Source: Chloroflexia bacterium
GTDB lineage: Bacteria; Chloroflexota; Chloroflexia; Thermomicrobiales; UBA6265
Reading direction: 5' to 3'
Length of the DNA: 6,879 bases
Assembly (NCBI GenBank): GCA_013698495.1
Contig: JACCUV010000077.1
Location: 1 to 6,879, forward strand
Shown: positions 5,528 through 6,879 of the stretch, piece after piece
Layout of the letters: every line of letters begins with the position of its first letter
Numbering within the stretch: the first letter of the stretch is position 1
Program-made: the position numbers and the translations under genes
The notes under the pieces: generated by a model
What the model was told of the DNA's origin: nothing
Database searches by the model: none
What the model saw: the letters and a program-made list of their open reading frames with translations, nothing else

Positions 5528-5574
5528 CCCCGCCGACTCGATTTGGCTCCGAATTGACCGCGCTCGTTGCCAGG

Positions 5575-6462
5575 TTATCCCTTGACGCTGCCGGCGGTGA
5601 GGCCCTCGATGAAGTATCGCTGGGCCATGAAGAAGAGCAAGAGGATGGGAGCGGCCATCGCCGTCGACATCGCCATCATCAGATGCCACTTCGGGGCCTC
5701 GCGGGACAAGGAATCGCCGAAAAACTGGAGTCCGAGCACAAGCGGGTACTTCTCCAACGTGTTGAGGTAGATCAAGGAGCCCTCGAAGTTGTTCCAGTTC
5801 GCCTGAAAACTCAACACGCCGATCGCCAGCAGGGCCGGCTTGACCAGCGGCAACATGATCTCCCGGAATATCTGGACCGTATTCGCCCCGTCAATGATCG
5901 CCGCCTCCTCGATCTCCCGCGGAATCGAGAGGAAGAACTGGCGCAACAGGAACACGAACGAGGGACCCCACACGAACCAGGCTCCGACTGTGAGCGGCGT
6001 GAAGGTGTCGATCCGGTCGAGCGTTCGCCACATCACGAACTTCGGGATCAGGGTCAGGATGCCGGGCAGCATCATCGTCGAGAGCAGGACGATGAACAGG
6101 GTGTTGCGGAGCGGGAATCGGAAACGGGCAAACCCGTAGGCGACGATCGCCGCCGTGAAGACCTCGGCGAACATCGCCAACGCGGTCATGAACAAGGTGT
6201 TGAACAGGAACCGGTTGAATGGCAATGCGTTCCAGGCCTCGTTGTAGTTTCCCCATTGCGGCGGCAGCGGAAACCACTCTGGCGGATAGACGAACAGTTC
6301 GGACTCGGCCTTGAGCGAGGTCGAGAGCATCCACAGGAAAGGGATCATGACAATCGCGACGCCGAACACGAGCAGGCCATACACCACCACGCGGACCGCG
6401 ATGTCGCCCGGTGACGATTTGCCCCGATTCCTCGTGCTGGACACTGGGTTCGCACGCATCAT
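5575..6462 (-). CDS. Carbohydrate ABC transporter permease, MalG type (CUT1)
   Basis: This is a 295-aa inner-membrane permease of a binding-protein-dependent sugar importer. A basic cytoplasmic N-terminus (1-24) precedes six predicted membrane segments at about 25-48, 88-112, 121-143, 156-178, 208-226 and 262-282. The long external loop after segment 1 (SELFVYPPEWFPLPPQWGNY) is typical of MalG-type subunits. The cytoplasmic EAA loop that docks to the ATPase is present: EEAAIIDGANTVQIFREIMLP (185-205). The gene overlaps the upstream permease gene by 4 bases (ATGA). A second ATG follows immediately and could be used instead. AGGAG lies 10 bases before the first ATG. Translational coupling with its partner permease is expected. 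The substrate cannot be read from the permease, but the GH130 gene downstream points to a mannose-containing oligosaccharide. Confidence 0.95.
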   Translation of the reverse strand: MMRANPVSSTRNRGKSSPGDIAVRVVVYGLLVFGVAIVMIPFLWMLSTSLKAESELFVYPPEWFPLPPQWGNYNEAWNALPFNRFLFNTLFMTALAMFAEVFTAAIVAYGFARFRFPLRNTLFIVLLSTMMLPGILTLIPKFVMWRTLDRIDTFTPLTVGAWFVWGPSFVFLLRQFFLSIPREIEEAAIIDGANTVQIFREIMLPLVKPALLAIGVLSFQANWNNFEGSLIYLNTLEKYPLVLGLQFFGDSLSREAPKWHLMMAMSTAMAAPILLLFFMAQRYFIEGLTAGSVKG

Positions 6463-6879
6463 TTCGCCCGCTCTCCTTCATAGTGGACCCAGGCCGGGGA
6501 GGACCGGAAGACCAGCAGCGTGAAGAGCAGGATGATGATGAGCATGATCCAGCCCAGCGCCGCCGCGTACCCCATCTGATTGCGTTCGAACGCTTCCTGA
6601 TAAATGTAGACATTCATGAAGGTGCCGGCGCGGGAGGTGTGCTGAATGAAGAATGCCTGCGTGAACGTTTGCAGCGATCCGATTACACCGATGATCAGGA
6701 CGTAGAACAAGGTGGGGCTGAGCATCGGCAAAGTGACGTTCATGTACGTCGAAACGCGCCCGGCGCCATCGACCTTGGCTGCGTCGTAGAGGTCCCTCGG
6801 GATGTTTTTCAGTCCCGCAAGTAGGATCACCGTGTTCGCGCCGAATACCCCCCACAAACCCATCATGATGTAGGCGGGC
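6459..6879 (-). CDS. Carbohydrate ABC transporter permease, MalF/UgpA type (CUT1), N-terminus outside window
   Basis: These are the last 139 or so codons of the partner permease. The frame stays open to the window edge (PAYIMMGLWGVFG), so the ATG at 6866 is internal. The EAA loop DLYDAAKVDGAGRVSTYMNVTLPML is followed by a membrane segment (SPTLFYVLIIGVIGSL) and the final one (YAAALGWIMLIIILLFTLLVF), with a short cytoplasmic tail ending EGERAK. In CUT1 importers this subunit pairs with the MalG-type subunit to form the channel. The order here, MalF-type then MalG-type with a 4-base overlap, is the usual operon order. The solute-binding protein gene is commonly just upstream, beyond the window end. 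The ATPase is often encoded elsewhere (MsmK/UgpC type). Confidence 0.95.
   Translation of the reverse strand, partial: PAYIMMGLWGVFGANTVILLAGLKNIPRDLYDAAKVDGAGRVSTYMNVTLPMLSPTLFYVLIIGVIGSLQTFTQAFFIQHTSRAGTFMNVYIYQEAFERNQMGYAAALGWIMLIIILLFTLLVFRSSPAWVHYEGERAK

Larger units (their letters stand above)
5271..5574. other. 304-base gap between the GH130 gene and the permease pair
   Basis: No gene is seen. From right to left (minus-strand sense) it holds a repeat-like stretch and hairpin (5461-5527), about 80 bases with no clear structure, a possible operator and promoter (5348-5381), and an 8-bp palindrome TTGGCCAA (5326-5333) inside the presumed GH130 leader. The gap is large enough that the GH130 gene probably has its own promoter and is not simply the last gene of the transporter operon. 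Confidence 0.6.

Noticed and set aside
5521..6414. 297-aa + strand open frame
   Set aside because: It is antisense to the MalG-type permease, which has a full EAA loop and membrane segments. The antisense product is a charged Glu/Arg/His/Gln-rich chain without family features.
1..6879. CRISPR arrays, tRNA or rRNA genes, insertion sequences, phage or toxin-antitoxin genes
   Set aside because: No regularly spaced repeats, cloverleaf-like sequence, transposase motif or terminal inverted repeats were seen on either strand.

Overview
The window is GC-rich DNA with closely packed genes. It looks like an environmental member of the Chloroflexota, perhaps of the Thermomicrobia type. That placement is an inference. 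It rests on paralogous LuxR-type regulators built as NB-ARC-like ATPase, TPR and LuxR HTH, on secreted cupins beside them, and on a CUT1 sugar importer next to a GH130 enzyme. An actinobacterium cannot be excluded from the sequence alone.

Left half (1-4361, + strand). There are two successive cassettes of one plan. Cassette 1 is the C-terminus of a LuxR-family regulator (1-404) followed by a secreted or membrane-anchored cupin protein (520-1086). Cassette 2 is a complete 800-aa ATPase/TPR/LuxR regulator (1415-3817) followed by a 103-aa protein of unknown function with an N-terminal hydrophobic anchor (3990-4301). A strong hairpin at 4331-4358 closes the region. Each gap between regulator and small gene carries the same regulatory module. 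It has a 5-bp inverted repeat with a 3-bp spacer (CGTAC-TTT-GTACG in one, CGTAG-TTC-CTACG in the other), conserved flanks, and a CATGAT box at exactly the same distance. If CATGAT is the -10 box, the dyad is centred near -42, the classic position for a LuxR-family activator. The complete regulator has its own promoter with a recognisable -35 (TTGACG, 17 bp, CATGAT). The simplest reading is that each regulator, or both by cross-talk, switches on the small exported protein encoded behind it.

Right half (4392-6879, - strand). This is a sugar-uptake locus. Transcription enters from the right through a MalF-type permease (partial, 6459-6879), then a MalG-type permease (5575-6462, 4-bp overlap with the first). 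A gap of about 300 bp follows, with a hairpin and a repeat-like stretch, and then a GH130-family glycoside phosphorylase/hydrolase (4392-5270). The permeases belong to a CUT1 carbohydrate ABC importer. GH130 enzymes act on beta-mannosides, so import and intracellular breakdown of mannose-containing oligosaccharides is the likely theme. The solute-binding protein and ATPase are not in the window. The two halves converge at the 4331-4358 hairpin.

No tRNA, rRNA, CRISPR array, transposase or phage gene was found. The most interesting item is the duplicated dyad/CATGAT module linking paralogous regulators to unrelated small exported proteins.
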